A stretch of DNA of 64,000 nt, taken from Magnetococcales bacterium. GTDB lineage: Bacteria; Pseudomonadota; Magnetococcia; Magnetococcales; Magnetaquicoccaceae. A program made the position numbers and the translations under genes. Numbering within the stretch: the stretch's first letter is position 1; each line of letters opens with the position of its first letter. The notes beneath the pieces are model-generated. The model worked only from the letters and a program-made list of their open reading frames with translations, was not told the origin of the DNA and ran no database searches. The DNA is taken from positions 27,237-91,236 of the forward strand of contig JAANAU010000013.1 of NCBI GenBank assembly GCA_011089965.1, given 5' to 3'. Positions 9,611 to 18,977 of the stretch are shown piece by piece.

Positions 9611-11017
9611 TTACAGACCAAAGACAAAAAAGGCCACGGTCAGATAGTTGATCGACCCGACCATGTCGATGAAGGCCAAAGCCAAAGGACCAGCCGCCAC
9701 CGCCGGATCCGCCCCCAGCCGTTTGAAGAAAAACGGCAACGACATGGCAATGGCCGCAGAAAAGGTGATACTCAGGGTCATGGCAATACCGAGCGTGATG
9801 GACAACAGATGATTATGGAAAATCCCATAGGAAGCGGCAGCCAGACAAACGCCATACACCCCTCCCTGAATAATGTTGATTCCCAACTCCTTGAACAACA
9901 ATTTGAAGAAATGAGCATTGTGGATGGTGCCCAATGCCAGACCGCGCACCACCACGGCCCCGGTCTGACTTCCGGCATTGCCCGACATGCCGATCACAAT
10001 CGGGAAGAAGAAGGCCAGCTGCACCACCTTCTCCAGGGTATGCTCAAACCCTTCCAGAATGGCTGAAACCATCAAGTATGCAACAAAAGCGGTGATCAGC
10101 CACGGAACACGGGTACGGAAGATGGCAAACGGGGATTGGGACAGCACATTGGTATCCTTGGTGCTGGCAATACCGGCCATTTTCAAGATGGCATTCGTAT
10201 TTTCTTCCTGGATGATTTCAATCAGATTGTCGATGGTGATCTGCCCCACCAACACCCCGAACTCATCCACCACCGGAATGGCCAACAAACGGTAGCGGGT
10301 GATCATGTTGGCCACCATGCCTTGGGGAGTATCGACATGGACCTTGATCAAACGGGTGGTGGTAAACTCACGCAAAGTCTTTTTCGGATCGGCGAGAATC
10401 AACCGGCGCAGAGAGCACACCCCGATCAGACGTTGCATGTCATCCAGGACATAAAGATAAAAAATCGAATCATGCTCGGACAACGCCTGCACCGCCAATA
10501 TGGCATCCCCAGCCGTGGTCTGATCCGACATGGCAATGATATTGGTCTCCATCAGACTGCCGGCAGTGCCCGGTTTGTAGGAGATCAATTCATTGCTGAC
10601 ATCCGGTTCCAAAGCCTGGTTCAAGGCATCCTCCAACCGTTTGGAGATCTCGGGATCCAATCCGGTAAAGGCCATCTCCCGCACTTCGACCGGCAAGGTC
10701 AACAACATCTCGACGATCTTTTCAACCGGAGTCTGGGAGATCACAAAGCGCCGATGGTCGTCATCCAGCTCGGTCATGACCAGAGCCGCATGTTCGGGTG
10801 GCGCGACCTTGGAAAAGATCTCCAGGGCGCGATGCTCGGGAAAGCCGTTCAAAACCGAACCGATGTCTGCCGGTTTGAGTTTGCTCAACAGTTGTGTCAA
10901 ATGCGTCGAGGCCCCACGCCGATGCAAACGCACAATGGCCTCGGCAATATTGTTTCTGGTGGTCTGCGATTGGGACTGGGCTGCCGGTTTATTGTCATCC
11001 AAAACCATCATGGCCAT
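9611..11017 (-). CDS. mgtE: MgtE-family magnesium transporter (second paralogue)
   Basis: A 468-aa MgtE of normal length: cytoplasmic helical N domain (~20-150), CBS pair (~155-280, with AIPVVDEFGVLVGQITIDNL), then five membrane helices with GNAGSQTGAVVVRGLALG and RLGADPAVAAGP...FIDMVG, keeping the pore Asp. In MgtE proteins the N and CBS domains bind Mg2+ and close the channel when cytosolic Mg2+ is high. GTG/ATG choices were checked: ATG at 11017 has GAGG at 8 nt. It lies 54 nt downstream of a third mgtE in the same direction, forming a tandem pair. It differs from the first MgtE in lacking the extra N-terminal repeat and in having GSQTG where the first has GNQSA. Confidence 0.92.
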   Translation of the reverse strand: MAMMVLDDNKPAAQSQSQTTRNNIAEAIVRLHRRGASTHLTQLLSKLKPADIGSVLNGFPEHRALEIFSKVAPPEHAALVMTELDDDHRRFVISQTPVEKIVEMLLTLPVEVREMAFTGLDPEISKRLEDALNQALEPDVSNELISYKPGTAGSLMETNIIAMSDQTTAGDAILAVQALSEHDSIFYLYVLDDMQRLIGVCSLRRLILADPKKTLREFTTTRLIKVHVDTPQGMVANMITRYRLLAIPVVDEFGVLVGQITIDNLIEIIQEENTNAILKMAGIASTKDTNVLSQSPFAIFRTRVPWLITAFVAYLMVSAILEGFEHTLEKVVQLAFFFPIVIGMSGNAGSQTGAVVVRGLALGTIHNAHFFKLLFKELGINIIQGGVYGVCLAAASYGIFHNHLLSITLGIAMTLSITFSAAIAMSLPFFFKRLGADPAVAAGPLALAFIDMVGSINYLTVAFFVFGL

Positions 11018-11071
11018 GGCGTTAACCTCATGGGAATCAAATCAATGGAAACCAAATCAACGGGGATTCGC

Positions 11072-12481
11072 CTACAGCCCGTATACCAGTGTTGCAATCA
11101 ACAGATAGTTGATCACCCCCAGGACATCGACCGTGGTCAACACATACGGACCACCGCCAACCGCCGGATCATGCCCCAGCTTCTGCAACAACAAAGGCAG
11201 ACTGGAAGCAATCACACCAGCATAGGTGATGTTGCTCAAAATGCTGATGCCAACCACAAAGGCCAATGTGGTACTTTTGAAGACCACCATGGCATATCCC
11301 GACAAACACAACCCATAGAACAACCCGATCAGAACTCCGGTCTGAGTCTCCTTGAACAACAAGGCAAAATAATCGCTCACCTTGATCATCCCAGTGGCCA
11401 GTCCACGTACCGCCACCACGGCGGTCTGACTGCCGACATTACCAGCCATACCAAAAATCATCGGCATGAAAAAACTCAACTGGATCACCTTGGACATGGT
11501 CTCCTCAAACATACCCAGGATCCACGCTGCGGACAGCCCGCCCAGAAAGGGGGCAACCAACCAGGGCAAACGGGTTCTGGCCACGCTGGCGATGGATTCG
11601 GACAGGATGCTCATTTTGTGTTCGGCATCGGCACCCACCGATTTCATCATCGACTGGGTGTCTGCATCCTGGATCACATGGATCAAATCGTCCACGGTGA
11701 TGATCCCGCGCATCACCCCCTGGTCATTGACCACCGGAATGGCCATGATGTCCAACTCCGTGACCAGTTTGGCCGCATCGGTCTGGGGCGTATCCACGTT
11801 GACGGTATGAACCCGATCATCCATGATGTCGCGCACCAGACGATCCGGACGGTTGAGCAGCAGGCGACGCAAGGAGCTGACCCCGGTCAGACGCTGGTGT
11901 TCGTCCAGAACATACACATAAAAAACAAATTCGTGGTAATCCAATCCCCGCACGGCATCCAGGGCTTCACGGGCCGTACAAGTCTCCTGAACCGCAAAGA
12001 ACTGCGAGTTCATGATATGGCCTGCCGTATCCGGGAGGTATTGCAGCAGAGTCTGCACCTCCTTTTGGCTCTCCCGGTCCAAAGCATTCATCAGATGCTG
12101 ACCAATCTCAGGATTCAGCTGACCAATAATATGGCCACGAGTATCAGGAGGCATGCTTTCAAGAATAGCAACCGCCCGATCCAAACCACAGGTCGATATG
12201 ATGTGAATCTGAAAGTCTTCGCTCAGCTCTTTGAGAGTTTCACCCGCCAGTTGCGGAGCCACGATCTGATCGAAGATCTCTTTGGCCTCGTCCAGATCTT
12301 CGGAAGAACTGATGACCAAAGCGATATCACCCGGCAACAGCTTGGCGAGTACGCGAGAAAGCTGGGCTGTGGCCCCTTTTCTGTTGAGACGACGAATGGT
12401 CTCGACAAACATGGGGGCATGACTGGTTTCCATGGGGGCTTGCGGTTCATCAACCACGATCATGCTCATCTCTTCTGACAT
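11072..12481 (-). CDS. mgtE: MgtE-family magnesium transporter (third paralogue)
   Basis: About 469 aa from the chosen ATG: MgtE N domain (helical), CBS pair with MAIPVVNDQGVMRGIITVDDL, and a five-helix membrane domain with GNVGSQTAVVAVRGLATG and KLGHDPAVGGGP...TTVDVLG (pore Asp kept). The SQT variant of the NQS motif and the tandem placement show that it is closest to the adjacent paralogue at 9611-11017, so these two probably arose by local duplication. The start is ambiguous: ATGs at 12481, 12469 and 12463 are in frame; 12463 has AGAAGAG at 6 nt, whereas 12481 has GGGAAGG too close. A longer frame upstream to 12631 has unlikely composition. Confidence 0.9.
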   Translation of the reverse strand: MSEEMSMIVVDEPQAPMETSHAPMFVETIRRLNRKGATAQLSRVLAKLLPGDIALVISSSEDLDEAKEIFDQIVAPQLAGETLKELSEDFQIHIISTCGLDRAVAILESMPPDTRGHIIGQLNPEIGQHLMNALDRESQKEVQTLLQYLPDTAGHIMNSQFFAVQETCTAREALDAVRGLDYHEFVFYVYVLDEHQRLTGVSSLRRLLLNRPDRLVRDIMDDRVHTVNVDTPQTDAAKLVTELDIMAIPVVNDQGVMRGIITVDDLIHVIQDADTQSMMKSVGADAEHKMSILSESIASVARTRLPWLVAPFLGGLSAAWILGMFEETMSKVIQLSFFMPMIFGMAGNVGSQTAVVAVRGLATGMIKVSDYFALLFKETQTGVLIGLFYGLCLSGYAMVVFKSTTLAFVVGISILSNITYAGVIASSLPLLLQKLGHDPAVGGGPYVLTTVDVLGVINYLLIATLVYGL

Positions 12482-13166
12482 CCTTCCCAAGCGGTTCATG
12501 GAGGAGAATGGAGGCACAATTTTCCAACCATCCTCACGATGACGAAACAACACCCATTCTGCAAACGTCTGGCAACCGATGGCGCATGACGACTGGGGGA
12601 GCAGTCCGTCAACCCAGCACCATGACAGCAACCCTGGCCAGCCCGATTGTCAACAGGCTCACATGGTCAAATTGAATTCATTTGGCTTTTATTGGATCAG
12701 CCGATGCTCGCGTACACAGGAGAGTCAAACCCTTGAGATGGCAAGCATGCGATTTCTTCCTGGAAGGTATCCCGGGAAGTCAGTCTGGAGCAGATTGGAA
12801 GGCAGGGGTTCGAAGGAGATGGGATGATCTTAGACGAACCGTTGCACTGTCCAACGGCAAACCAGAGTCGCAACCATGAATGTGTCCACACATCCTCCAA
12901 TAGTAGTTGATACGTATTTTCCAGTGTAACCGGTCTGATGAGCGGACGTCAAGATTCAACATTGCTTAAGATCACAAAAAAAGCGACACTCTCTGTATGA
13001 ATCAGGTCAAAGGCACAAAATCATCTGTGAAAGGCTTGAAACCACGCCGCGCAACAGATACTCTAAAGATTCTGAATTCAACGCCCATTGCTTTTTAGAC
13101 ATGCAGAACCTAAAGCAAACGAGTGCGGAGCGCAACACCCAACATTGGCATCCAAGGCAAACAGAG
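12482..13166. other. Long intergenic region with no recognised gene
   Basis: Nearly 700 bases between the divergent mgtE and usp genes. Short open frames occur on both strands but none has a convincing ribosome-binding site, codon pattern or familiar protein. A GGGGTTCGAAGG segment near 12808 looks like a tRNA T-loop, but no acceptor or anticodon arm can be built around it. It could hold an Mg2+-responsive leader for mgtE; I did not find an M-box-like conserved structure by eye. Confidence 0.45.
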
Positions 13167-14018
13167 ATGACTGACAACGACTTCGCGGTGAATGAACCTT
13201 GCAAGGTGATCCTCCTGGCCACTGACGGCTCGGAATTCTCAGCCGGCGTCGAACGGGTGGGGATGGAACTGGCAGCCCAGAACCAATCCCGATTGCATCT
13301 GTTACGCCTGTTGCTGGCGGAAGAGGGTTCGGATGCCGCCATTGTCGAAGAACAGGATGCCACCTTGAGTCTGGAGGGTTTGGGCGCTCTCTGTACGGCC
13401 CAGAATATCGAACATGTGCCTGTGCTGCGTCGTACCGAGGATCCGGCCCAGGGCATTCTGGCCGCTGCACGTGAAATCAACAGTCAGCTGATCATCATCG
13501 GACGCCGTGGACGACGCGGATTGGCCAAGCACAATGTCGGCGAAGCCACCACACGCCTGCTGGACAAACTGGAACGGTCGGTTCTGGTGGTGCCCCGTTT
13601 GTTCTCCTATTGGAGCAGCGGCGTCCTGTTGGTGATGGATCACGAAGAGACCGAGGGGGATCAGGCAGCCCTGGCTGCCATTCAACTGGCCAAAGGTGCC
13701 AACATCCCCTTGACCGTCCTCCTGGTCACGGAAAAGGGGGATGAGGAGAATCGCGAAGCCAACCAGACCGTCAATCGTCTGGTGGCCATGGCCCAGTTGC
13801 AAGGCGTGGAAGCAGAGGGTCTGATCCAGTCCGGCGATATGGATGAAGTCACCCTGGAAGTGGCCAGACAACGCTCCGACGATCTGATCGTGTGCGAACC
13901 CCGGGACCGCTCGATGCTGGATCGTCTCTTCCATATCAACAAACTGGTCCAACTGGTCGGCAAGGCCCATTGTCCGGTGCTGGTCGTACAAAGCCACCCC
14001 AAAACCGACAACAACTGA
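13167..14018 (+). CDS. Tandem universal stress protein (two UspA domains)
   Basis: A 283-aa cytoplasmic protein with two UspA-fold halves. The first (about residues 10-145) starts with CKVILLATDGSEFS and ends in the ATP-binding signature G-2X-G-9X-G, seen as GRRGRRGLAKHNVGEATT, followed by the VLVVPRL strand. The second half (about 150-278) has the fold's strands and ends in CPVLVVQS but lacks the glycine signature, so only the first half is expected to bind ATP. An in-frame ATG at 13101 would add 22 residues outside the fold; neither start has a strong Shine-Dalgarno, so 13167 is a judgement. The role is probably stress survival; partners cannot be inferred. Confidence 0.85.
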   Translation: MTDNDFAVNEPCKVILLATDGSEFSAGVERVGMELAAQNQSRLHLLRLLLAEEGSDAAIVEEQDATLSLEGLGALCTAQNIEHVPVLRRTEDPAQGILAAAREINSQLIIIGRRGRRGLAKHNVGEATTRLLDKLERSVLVVPRLFSYWSSGVLLVMDHEETEGDQAALAAIQLAKGANIPLTVLLVTEKGDEENREANQTVNRLVAMAQLQGVEAEGLIQSGDMDEVTLEVARQRSDDLIVCEPRDRSMLDRLFHINKLVQLVGKAHCPVLVVQSHPKTDNN

Positions 14019-14067
14019 GACCCTCCTGCAATACGCCAAAACAAACCGGATTGGTTGCACCAAAGGA

Positions 14068-14093
14068 AGCATGGAAGAATCGGCTTCCATGCT
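14068..14093. terminator. Hairpin between convergent usp and fliK-like genes
   Basis: Perfect 10-bp stem AGCATGGAAG/CTTCCATGCT with a 6-nt AATCGG loop, about 50 nt after the usp stop. It lacks a clear U-tract, so it may be a weak or Rho-assisted terminator. Confidence 0.5.
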
Positions 14094-14213
14094 CTTGAAG
14101 CAAGATACGTCGCAGATCCGGTCAGGCACCAGACCGGGTGACACCCCTCCGACTCTCTGGACCCAAGAGAGAACGGAAGGCTCTGGCTTTCGATCTTCTT
14201 GACCAGTCCGTCT

Positions 14214-15350
14214 TCACACCTCGGTCTGGAATCCGCCGCCCATCCCCAGGAATCTGGCCCGCTCAGCCTTCATCCCGCCTGTCCCGAGCATGGTGAGATC
14301 CAAGGCACGCAACGGCAAACCGGCAGCCAACAGATTCTCACGCAATGCCCGCACCTCCCCGCGCAAAAATGCCAGTGCATCTTCGGCACCAGTGGCAATC
14401 CCAATGGCCAACATCCCTTCCCCGAATACCAAACGGGCCTGCACCATGCCCAGGCGCGTCATGTTCAAAGAGAGCAGCACCGATAACACCGACTCCTCAC
14501 CACGCCGCCCGCCTTTGCGCCGCTTTTCCTGCTCCTTGCGCCATACCACTTCGCCCAGACCGCCTTCATTCAACCAGAACAACCGATAGCCCAACAAGGC
14601 GGCACCATCCTCTGGTGTCGGCACCATCTGGGGCAGAAGTTGTTGCAAGGCCAACAGATCGCCCAAACGGTGCATGGCATGACGCGCCCCGGCCACCTCG
14701 CTGCCCTCCGCCCCGGCTCCAGAAGAGGCCACCATTGTGGACGCTCCCCCCCTGCTTTGTTCCTGATGCAAGATATCCGCTGCCTGACGCACCAAACGCA
14801 CGGCATTCACCACCTCTTGCCGACTGCCCCCCTCCAGCAAACGGGTCAAACCCGAAAGATCGCCCTTGAACAACTCCTCACCGGAAAGATTGGGCAGAGC
14901 CTGACGCAGCACGGCATCCAAAGTCTCCCGTCCAGCCAGAATCAGGGGTGCGCGTCCGGTCGCCGTGGTGGCGGCACCACGCGACAGCCCGGACAACACC
15001 AACAGTCGGTTCAACAGCTCTGGCGCACGCGCAACGCTCTGTTCGGCATTCTGCGCCAACAGCGCTGCCCCACCCGATTCACTGGCCACGACACGAACGC
15101 TGATCTCCGGAGCGAGCCGCGTCACTTCCAGCGTCACCTGTTCACCAACCTGAAGGGAATGACCACCAGAAAACGATAAACCACTGCCATTGGGAAAACG
15201 GATGATCCCCTGACCATCGGCACCCACCTGTACGATCCGACCTGCCAGAAGACGCCCCTCCATCAATTCGGGAGGGGCTGGAGAGGCATAAAGCTGAGAG
15301 GAGAGCGCGGCAGCGTCTCCCGGTGGAAGCGGGATGCCCGATAAAATCAT
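14214..15350 (-). CDS. FliK-like flagellar hook-length control protein
   Basis: A 378-aa protein at the 3' end of the flagellar operon. The last ~100 residues match the FliK C-terminal domain: LSLNMTRLGMVQARLVFGEGMLAIGI, then REVRALRENLLAAGLPLRALDL-like spacing. In flagellar assembly this domain contacts FlhB to switch export from hook to filament subunits. The N-terminal part is low-complexity and variable, as usual for FliK. It follows the DUF2802 gene by 16 nt. It may partner the stand-alone FlhB-like protein at 4282-4593 rather than the main FlhB, since a separate long FliK is usually coded with hook genes. Assignment rests on domain pattern plus context. Confidence 0.75.
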   Translation of the reverse strand: MILSGIPLPPGDAAALSSQLYASPAPPELMEGRLLAGRIVQVGADGQGIIRFPNGSGLSFSGGHSLQVGEQVTLEVTRLAPEISVRVVASESGGAALLAQNAEQSVARAPELLNRLLVLSGLSRGAATTATGRAPLILAGRETLDAVLRQALPNLSGEELFKGDLSGLTRLLEGGSRQEVVNAVRLVRQAADILHQEQSRGGASTMVASSGAGAEGSEVAGARHAMHRLGDLLALQQLLPQMVPTPEDGAALLGYRLFWLNEGGLGEVVWRKEQEKRRKGGRRGEESVLSVLLSLNMTRLGMVQARLVFGEGMLAIGIATGAEDALAFLRGEVRALRENLLAAGLPLRALDLTMLGTGGMKAERARFLGMGGGFQTEV

Positions 15351-15366
15351 CGACCCACTCCCGGAA

Positions 15367-15876
15367 TCACTCTTCGCGCTCCTCCTGCTGACTGCGTTGG
15401 AGCCGTTTCAACAAACTCACCTCTTCGACCGCCAAACCGGTTTCCGCCACCACCCGATCCTCATCCACTCCATTGGCCAGAAGCAAACGGGCCTCGCGAT
15501 AGGCATCGGCCATACTGGCTGGCCCACCGCTGTTTTCCGACATCTTGGTGGCATGTCCCACTGCCATGGTCATGCCCATCGGAGTCGGACGGGTGATGAA
15601 ACGCAAATCCGCCTGAATGCCCTGCAAATCCTTTTGCAAATCCTTGTGAATCTGCTCAGGAATGGCCCGAATGGCCGTCTCCAGACGCTCTTCCAGATTG
15701 GCGATCTCCCGACGAATGGCATTGACCTGCTCCGTGGTATCGACCGGCTCGACATCCGGTTCAGCCCGGCTGGCCTTCAGCTCCTCCCGCAGCTTCTGCA
15801 CTTGCAGAAAAACCAGCGAGACGGCCAGATAAAGGGCTATGAAACAAACGACAACGAGGAGATTCCAAATATTCAC
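15367..15876 (-). CDS. DUF2802 membrane-anchored flagellar-locus protein
   Basis: A 169-aa protein with one N-terminal membrane helix (residues ~5-25, LLVVVCFIALYLAVSLVFL), a coiled coil (~26-95) and a small C-terminal helix-turn-helix-like DUF2802 segment (YREARLLLANGVDEDRVVAETGL). DUF2802 proteins are repeatedly found in polar-flagellar operons near fliA/flhG, but a biochemical role is not established to my knowledge. The start is GTG at 15876, overlapping the fliA stop in GTGA, so translation is probably coupled to FliA. The short C-terminal domain may bind a flagellar partner rather than DNA, because the protein is membrane tethered. Confidence 0.75.
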   Translation of the reverse strand: MNIWNLLVVVCFIALYLAVSLVFLQVQKLREELKASRAEPDVEPVDTTEQVNAIRREIANLEERLETAIRAIPEQIHKDLQKDLQGIQADLRFITRPTPMGMTMAVGHATKMSENSGGPASMADAYREARLLLANGVDEDRVVAETGLAVEEVSLLKRLQRSQQEEREE

Positions 15877-16652
15877 GTGATTCGCCCCAATACCCGTTTC
15901 ATCCGCGCCCGCATGCGCATCGCGGCCTTGCTGTGCAGTTGGGAGATACGCGACTCGGTCAAGCCGAGCACCTCCCCGATTTCACTCATGGTCAGCTCTT
16001 CAAAATAGTAGAGCGTGACAACCAAACGTTCTTTCTCCGGCAAGGCGGTGATCGCCTCTGCCAATGAGTAGCGCAATTGATTCAATCCGATGCTCTCCAC
16101 CGGATCCACGATGTCCGGATCGGCCAGCATCTCCATGACATCCCACTCCTCCTCATCCAGAGAGGGACGCAGATCGTCAAATGACAGAATGGCAATACCC
16201 CGCACCGCATCCAGATTGCGATAGAACTCATCCATGGAGAGTCCCAGGTGGGCTGCCACCTCCTGATCCTCCACAGATTTGCCGCTTTGCCCTTCCAGCA
16301 ACAGATAGGTCTCCTGGATCTGGGCAGCAGACTGACGGACAGCGCGCGGCACCCAGTCCATGGAACGCAACTCATCCAGAATCGCTCCGCGTACGCGAAA
16401 CTCGGCATAGGTCTGAAACTTGATCCCGCGATGGGGATCAAATTTGGACACTGCATCAATCAACCCCAGAATGCCCACCTGAATCAGATCATCGATATCC
16501 ACCGATTGCGGCAGCTTCATCGAAATCCGACTGGCAACATATTTGACGATTGGGGCATATTTCAGGATCACCTCATCCCGGGACAAACCTTCCCAGGTTT
16601 GACCCTGATCGTTATCCGCCGGATCCCGGACGCTCTCCACCTTCTTGGACAC
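15873..16652 (-). CDS. fliA: Flagellar RNA polymerase sigma factor FliA (sigma-28)
   Basis: Sigma-28 family factor that directs RNA polymerase to late flagellar and chemotaxis promoters. The 259-aa product shows region 2 (VDIDDLIQVGILGLIDAVSKFDPHRGIKFQTYAEFRVRGAI in segments), region 3 and region 4 with the HTH LTMSEIGEVLGLTESRISQLHSKA, the usual FliA C terminus. I chose the GTG at 16652 because AAGGAGG sits 5 nt before it; a longer frame to 16757 would overlap flhG by almost 90 nt with non-homologous sequence. It starts 17 nt after flhG and overlaps the next gene by 4 nt. The anti-sigma factor FlgM is not in the window. Confidence 0.95.
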   Translation of the reverse strand: MSKKVESVRDPADNDQGQTWEGLSRDEVILKYAPIVKYVASRISMKLPQSVDIDDLIQVGILGLIDAVSKFDPHRGIKFQTYAEFRVRGAILDELRSMDWVPRAVRQSAAQIQETYLLLEGQSGKSVEDQEVAAHLGLSMDEFYRNLDAVRGIAILSFDDLRPSLDEEEWDVMEMLADPDIVDPVESIGLNQLRYSLAEAITALPEKERLVVTLYYFEELTMSEIGEVLGLTESRISQLHSKAAMRMRARMKRVLGRIT

Positions 16653-16669
16653 GATCCCCTCCTTCACGA

Positions 16670-17620
16670 TCACGACCCGGAATGCCCCAGAGTATCCTGC
16701 AACAAACGTCGCCAGAAAAAGATCATGCGCCCTTCTTCCTGACGTTTCTCGCGCCACAGCCGCATCAAATTGGCTGCCAGTTTCTGGAATGATTTCGACA
16801 CCACAGCATCCGGATGCGCAATCAATACCGGTTTCTGCTGCCGCACCGACTGGGCAAGCAGAGCATCATCGGGAATCGATCCGACAAAATTCAAGACGAT
16901 GTTTAAAAACTTGTCCGCAACCTGTGACAGAGTGCGATAGACATCCTTGGCCTCGTTCTCTTCCCGGACCTGATTGACCACCAGATCAAAATGCGAGGCG
17001 CGATGGTTCAGGAACAACACCTTCATCAGGGCATAGGCATCGGTAATGCTGGTGGGATCAGGCGTGACCACCACCATGATCCGCTCCACGGCCAAAACAA
17101 AAAACCGCACATTCTCAGAGATCCCGGCCCCGGTATCCACCAGCACCACATCAAAATCCGCATTCCAATGATCGATATGATCCATCAGGGCCAATTTCTG
17201 CTCCTCGGTCAAAGCCGAAAGCCCGGCCACCCCTGAAGCTGCCGGCAGAATGGTGATCCCTTCCGGTCCTGGTATGGCCACGTCATCCAGGGTCAGGCGA
17301 CCTTCGAGCACATCCTGTATGGTGTAATCCGGTGTGGGAATCCCCAAAACCACATCGATATTGGCCAATCCAAGATCAGCATCGATCAGCAACACTTTCA
17401 GCCCCTGACGGGCATACTGGATGGCCAGATTGACCGTCACCAGGGTCTTGCCCACACCTCCCTTGCCACTGGTGATGGCCATGGTATGGGGCACCCGACG
17501 CTGGGAAAGCTCCTCGTTGACCGGTGGCTTGGCCAAAGGCCCGCGCGACAACGCTCCAGCCTTGCGCCGTTCGGCCAATTCCTTCAGTGTCGCGACTTGA
17601 TTGTCCAGATCCTTAATCAT
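16670..17620 (-). CDS. flhG: FlhG/FleN MinD-like ATPase, flagellar number regulator
   Basis: A 316-aa ParA/MinD-superfamily ATPase. The deviant Walker A motif SGKGGVGKT is at residues 51-59, followed by the switch motif VLLIDADLGLANIDVVLGI, characteristic of FlhG/YlxH/FleN. The N-terminal segment before the ATPase core (including LKELAERRK) resembles the DQAxxLR activator helix that stimulates FlhF GTPase. FlhG limits flagellar number and, in polar flagellates, antagonises the FleQ regulator and FlhF. ATG at 17620 with GGGGGAG close upstream; the upstream in-frame extension to 17671 is Cys/Gly-rich and unlikely. Order flhF-flhG-fliA is the conserved arrangement. Confidence 0.95.
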   Translation of the reverse strand: MIKDLDNQVATLKELAERRKAGALSRGPLAKPPVNEELSQRRVPHTMAITSGKGGVGKTLVTVNLAIQYARQGLKVLLIDADLGLANIDVVLGIPTPDYTIQDVLEGRLTLDDVAIPGPEGITILPAASGVAGLSALTEEQKLALMDHIDHWNADFDVVLVDTGAGISENVRFFVLAVERIMVVVTPDPTSITDAYALMKVLFLNHRASHFDLVVNQVREENEAKDVYRTLSQVADKFLNIVLNFVGSIPDDALLAQSVRQQKPVLIAHPDAVVSKSFQKLAANLMRLWREKRQEEGRMIFFWRRLLQDTLGHSGS

Positions 17621-17733
17621 GACTCCCCCGCCACCGCAACAACCCGTTTCCGGAATGCGCTGGATCAGCACGGATCAAAAAGTTGGTATCAGATTCAATT
17701 TATGCAATTCGCATTCCAGAAAGAATCCACGGT

Positions 17734-18939
17734 TCAAGCATCCAGGTCACGCTCTTCCAGAAACCAGCGTGCCATGCTCTTGGGCGACATCCAACCCAGA
17801 TTTTCTGGCACCCGTTGTCCATCGGTATACATGGTCAAAGGCAATCCGGCCCGCACCGCCACATTCAAAATTCCACCATAGGTGACCGTCTCATCCAGTT
17901 TGGTAAAGATCAAACCCGTTGGCCTCAACACCGAAAAACGTCGGAAAATCGCCTGTTGTTCGGTCTCACGCACATTGGCCGCCATGGTCAGGATCACCTC
18001 GCGGTCATCGCCCATGATCGGCAACAATCCGGCAGTGGAGTTCACCTGACGCCGATTGTACGGGCTGGAACCCACGGTATCGACCAGCACGAAATCGCAG
18101 CGATTCAACGAATGCAGACCCGCCTTGACTTCAGACAAGGTACGGGCCACCACCAGCCGCACCTGCAAAAGTTTGGCATAGGTCTCCAGTTGCGCCACAG
18201 CCCCCACGCGGAAGGTATCCAGCGTGATCATGCCCACGGAACGTTGACGGTTCAAAATCAGATCTGCCGCCACCTTGGCCAACGTGGTGGTCTTGCCCAC
18301 ACCGGTCGGACCAACCAGCACAATCACCCGCGACTTGCCATCCAACGGATCACGGAACTTCAAGGTGCGTGAAAAAGCCACATCCAAACCGCGCTCCTTG
18401 CCCACCTGATCCATCATGGCAATCTTGCGGGCAATCGGCTCTTCCACCCCATGCATCAACAACATCCCATAATGGCGCTTGCCCATCATGTCCAATCCAG
18501 AGGCATCGCCCACCAACGGATATTCCGGAGGCAGTTCACCCATGGTCGGCACAATCGGCATGGGCAATGGCGGCTCGGCTGGCGGGGTGGCAGCCGCCGT
18601 GCGACCCGTGGCACGCACGGCAGGTTGGGCTGCCGCACGCTCCGCACGACGCGGGTCCACCCCACGTGAAGCCGGGAGTTCGGGTTCAGACCGGTCAATG
18701 GGATCATCCACCACTGCCGAAAAGCGTCCAGGCTCGGCCCGCGCAGCCCCGCTCCCCCCTTGAGCTGACGGACTGGGACACGCCGTCACCTCGATCATGG
18801 TTTTGCCCAGCGCCAATCCCCCTGGCCCTTTTTCACGAATACTCCGCGTGGATAGAATCACCGCATCGGGGCCTAACTGCTCCTTGACAATCTGGAGCGC
18901 CTCGCGCATGTCACGCGCCTGAAATTTAGATATGTTCAT
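17734..18939 (-). CDS. flhF: Flagellar biosynthesis GTPase FlhF (SRP family)
   Basis: A 401-aa signal-recognition-particle-type GTPase that places the flagellum at the cell pole. The first ~55 residues match the FlhF B-domain start (MNISKFQARDMREALQIVK), followed by a Pro/Ala-rich linker (about 60-125), then the N and G domains: P-loop LVGPTGVGKTTTLAK near residues 207-220, GMITLDTFRVGAVAQL, VLVDTVGSSP and the specificity motif TKLDE. All GTPase motifs look intact. It is 38 nt after flhA and 113 nt before flhG in one operon. Presence of flhF with flhG suggests a polar or otherwise spatially controlled flagellum. Confidence 0.95.
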   Translation of the reverse strand: MNISKFQARDMREALQIVKEQLGPDAVILSTRSIREKGPGGLALGKTMIEVTACPSPSAQGGSGAARAEPGRFSAVVDDPIDRSEPELPASRGVDPRRAERAAAQPAVRATGRTAAATPPAEPPLPMPIVPTMGELPPEYPLVGDASGLDMMGKRHYGMLLMHGVEEPIARKIAMMDQVGKERGLDVAFSRTLKFRDPLDGKSRVIVLVGPTGVGKTTTLAKVAADLILNRQRSVGMITLDTFRVGAVAQLETYAKLLQVRLVVARTLSEVKAGLHSLNRCDFVLVDTVGSSPYNRRQVNSTAGLLPIMGDDREVILTMAANVRETEQQAIFRRFSVLRPTGLIFTKLDETVTYGGILNVAVRAGLPLTMYTDGQRVPENLGWMSPKSMARWFLEERDLDA

Positions 18940-18977
18940 GCTACGGTCAGTTCCTTGACTGTTGTGTCGTCACGCAC

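Noticed and set aside
10136..12478. Long open frame on the + strand across the tandem mgtE genes
   Set aside because: It is exactly antisense to two well-supported MgtE genes, is rich in His, Gln, Gly and Asp as expected of reverse-complement coding, and matches no family.
12795..12870. tRNA-like T-loop GGGGTTCGAAGG
   Set aside because: No acceptor stem, D-arm or anticodon arm could be built around it on either strand.
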